From positions 1-45,244 of the forward strand of contig CAMBEZ010000015.1 in the NCBI GenBank assembly GCA_945865885.1: DNA of 45,244 bases. The letters run 5' to 3'. A program made the position numbers and the translations under genes. The notes beneath the pieces were generated by a model. It searched no databases, was not told the DNA's origin, and worked only from the letters and a program-made list of their open reading frames with translations. This stretch comes from Owenweeksia hongkongensis DSM 17368. GTDB lineage: Bacteria > Bacteroidota > Bacteroidia > Flavobacteriales > Schleiferiaceae. Shown piece by piece: positions 43,779 to 45,244 of the stretch. Each line of letters begins with the position of its first letter. Position 1 is the stretch's first letter.

Positions 43779-45244
43779 TGAGGCATAGCTTTTCGTCCTG
43801 ATCGGAACGGCGCTGCCTGCTGGAGCAACCAACTCAACGCAACCACCCCCAAACAACCCAAGGGGTTGTACCAAAGAAACGGCCAATCCTGCGTGGTCCA
43901 CAGAATGAGGACCGTCGCTTCAACCAGCAAAACCGAGGTGAATACCGCGTTTGATTGGATTTTTGGCAGAAACCAACCCACCACAAAGACCCCCAGTACT
44001 GCACCGTAAACGAGCGAACCTACGGCGTTGACGGCTTCGATTAAGGAACCCAGTCGGTAGGCCAGGAGGGCAAATCCAATGGCGTACAAACCCCAAAAGA
44101 ACGTTATCCAGCGCAGTCGGGTAGGGCTTGAGTTGGTTTCCTGCACTTGGGCCGATTTAGAGAAGAGGCCCTTCCAATCCCAAGCGGTCGATGAGGTCAG
44201 GGCACTCAGTTCCGCACTGGTACTGGACATGGAGGCGGCCAACAAAACCGCAATGAGCAATCCAAGCATTCCGGAAGGGAACGAATTCAATACGTAGTGC
44301 AAGAAAATCAGATTGGTTTCGCCACCGTCACCGGTCTTTGCTTTAATCCAGTTCTGTGCCCGCGCCTTATTCGTGTTTATTTCAATATTTAAATTGTTTA
44401 TTACTAAATCATTAGATATATTTAAATCATCCTTTTGTTTAATTAATATTCTTCGTTCTGTCTCCAGCTGTGCATGCTCCGTTTCCCAGGCTTTGAACGT
44501 AGCTTGTTCCGCGTCCGTGGCTTTATTGAGTACGTTTTCAACCAAAGAAGTATTGAAGTGCAAAGGCGTTTCCTGCCGACTGTAGTGCGCATACAGCAAG
44601 ATGCCCAAAAAGAGAATGGACGCCTGAAGCGGTATTTTCAAAATACTGTTGAACCGCAATCCCAGGCGACTCTGCCGAATGTCGGAACCGCCTAAGTACC
44701 GCTGAACTTGGCTTTGGTCCGTACCAAAGTAGGAAAGCATCAAAAACGTTCCGCCCAATAATCCGCTCCAAACGGTGTACGGCGTGCTGGGATCCCAGTT
44801 AAAGTCCAACCAATCCAGCCGGTGCGTGGCCTCGGCGGGATACAGCCATTGCTCCCAGGTAAGGGCGTCGGGTTTTTCCGAAGCCAGGGAATAGGCCGCA
44901 TAAACCATCCCCAACGTGATGATGCCCATTTGTACCTTTTGGGTCACCGCTACGGCTCGAGCGCCACCGGTAACGGTATACAGCAGAACGGTAGCTCCAA
45001 TTCCAACCACCGAAAGTGCCAAGTCCCAGCCCAGCGCGTAGTGAAAAACCAGGGCAGGAGGATAAATCGTGAGGCCCGCAGCAATTCCGCGGTGCGCAAG
45101 GAACAAAAAGGAAGCAATTCTGCGGACCCGGCGGTCAAAGCGATGTTCCAAAAATTCATAGGCCGTAACAACGCGCAAACGGTAGTACCACGGCAAAGCC
45201 CAGCGCGAGATAATCCACAAGGCCACCGGCATTCCCAAGTAAAA
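43775..45244 (-). CDS. Sodium:solute symporter family transporter (5' end missing)
   Basis: The reading frame runs off the right edge; 489 codons are inside. About ten membrane helices are visible, with SSS-family blocks TAYEFLEHRFDRRVRRIASFLFL, TVTGGARAVAVTQKVQM, SYFGTDQSQVQRYLGGSDIRQSR and AAVLLAASMSSTSAELSALTSST-like sequence (LLIAVLLAASMSSTSAEL). These transporters import solutes with sodium; the substrate is not predictable. Between two helices lies a hydrophilic, Asn/Asp/Lys-rich loop of about 70 residues, part of which is encoded by a very AT-rich patch. At least the first one or two helices are beyond the window. Confidence 0.88.
   Translation of the reverse strand, partial: FYLGMPVALWIISRWALPWYYRLRVVTAYEFLEHRFDRRVRRIASFLFLAHRGIAAGLTIYPPALVFHYALGWDLALSVVGIGATVLLYTVTGGARAVAVTQKVQMGIITLGMVYAAYSLASEKPDALTWEQWLYPAEATHRLDWLDFNWDPSTPYTVWSGLLGGTFLMLSYFGTDQSQVQRYLGGSDIRQSRLGLRFNSILKIPLQASILFLGILLYAHYSRQETPLHFNTSLVENVLNKATDAEQATFKAWETEHAQLETERRILIKQKDDLNISNDLVINNLNIEINTNKARAQNWIKAKTGDGGETNLIFLHYVLNSFPSGMLGLLIAVLLAASMSSTSAELSALTSSTAWDWKGLFSKSAQVQETNSSPTRLRWITFFWGLYAIGFALLAYRLGSLIEAVNAVGSLVYGAVLGVFVVGWFLPKIQSNAVFTSVLLVEATVLILWTTQDWPFLWYNPLGCLGVVALSWLLQQAAPFRSGRKAMPH
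44371..44450. other. AT-rich patch inside the symporter gene
   Basis: By hand count only 12 of these 80 bases are G or C, against roughly half in the surrounding gene. The frame stays open and encodes the most hydrophilic part of the loop, with DLNISND and NNLNIEINTNKA (Asn, Ile and Lys from AT-rich codons). Confidence 0.85.

Overview
This 45 kb window is chromosomal DNA from a member of the Bacteroidota, most likely the Flavobacteriales. It looks like housekeeping chromosome, with no sign of a plasmid, phage or island. The evidence for the lineage is a type IX secretion gene (porD), Bacteroidota-type RNA polymerase omega, RF3 and CoaBC, a BatA-type membrane protein, and promoters that fit the Bacteroides/Flavobacterium consensus (-33 TTTG, -7 TAnnTTTG). 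Shine-Dalgarno-like sites are not evident. Base composition looks near half G+C by eye, high for a flavobacterium. Gene density is extreme: there is no gene-free stretch above about 220 bases, many ATGA stop/start overlaps, and three convergent gene pairs overlap at their stop codons. I saw no tRNA, rRNA, CRISPR, insertion sequence or integrase.

Layout. 1-3170: the 5' end of a di-heme cytochrome c peroxidase-like lipoprotein, a SAM-dependent methyltransferase directly behind dnaA (both minus), and a divergent hotdog thioesterase. 3183-5966 (minus): ribD followed by a secreted zinc metallopeptidase with a probable type IX sorting tail. 5985-17132 (plus): an 11-gene train prmC-ligA-DUF6913-dapA-glycosyltransferase-bamD-rpoZ-coaBC-porD-recN-fabI ending at a strong hairpin shared with convergent prfC. 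18873-25560 (plus): a light-response block made of a CarH-like MerR/cobalamin regulator, an ECF sigma factor, crtI, crtB, idi, a PTPS-type pterin synthase, folE and a photolyase.

25530-26951 (minus) is a conserved protein of unknown function. 26981-27754 (plus) is a PhnP-like metallo-hydrolase. 27785-33067 (minus) is a five-gene string: ABC ATPase, FtsX-like permease with a His-rich loop, DUF3299-like secreted protein, BatA-like membrane protein, and a dihydroorotase homologue that lacks its metal ligands. 33167-37595 (plus) holds a secreted PDZ protein, a pirin, and ffh-folD-queE. 37592-41073 (minus) is fah followed by a bifunctional-type rel. 41111-42385 is glyA with its own terminator. The right end has an NfeD-like protein (minus), a sulfotransferase-like protein (plus) and a truncated sodium:solute symporter (minus) carrying a strikingly AT-rich internal patch.

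How the genes work together. The light block couples a probable B12-based light or cobalamin sensor to carotenoid and isoprenoid synthesis, pterin synthesis and photolyase repair. A promoter with repeated TGTTTA-type half-sites sits in front of the sigma gene. Across the window a TAnnTTTG box repeatedly lies only 4-6 bases before the start codon, which suggests many messages with almost no 5' leader.
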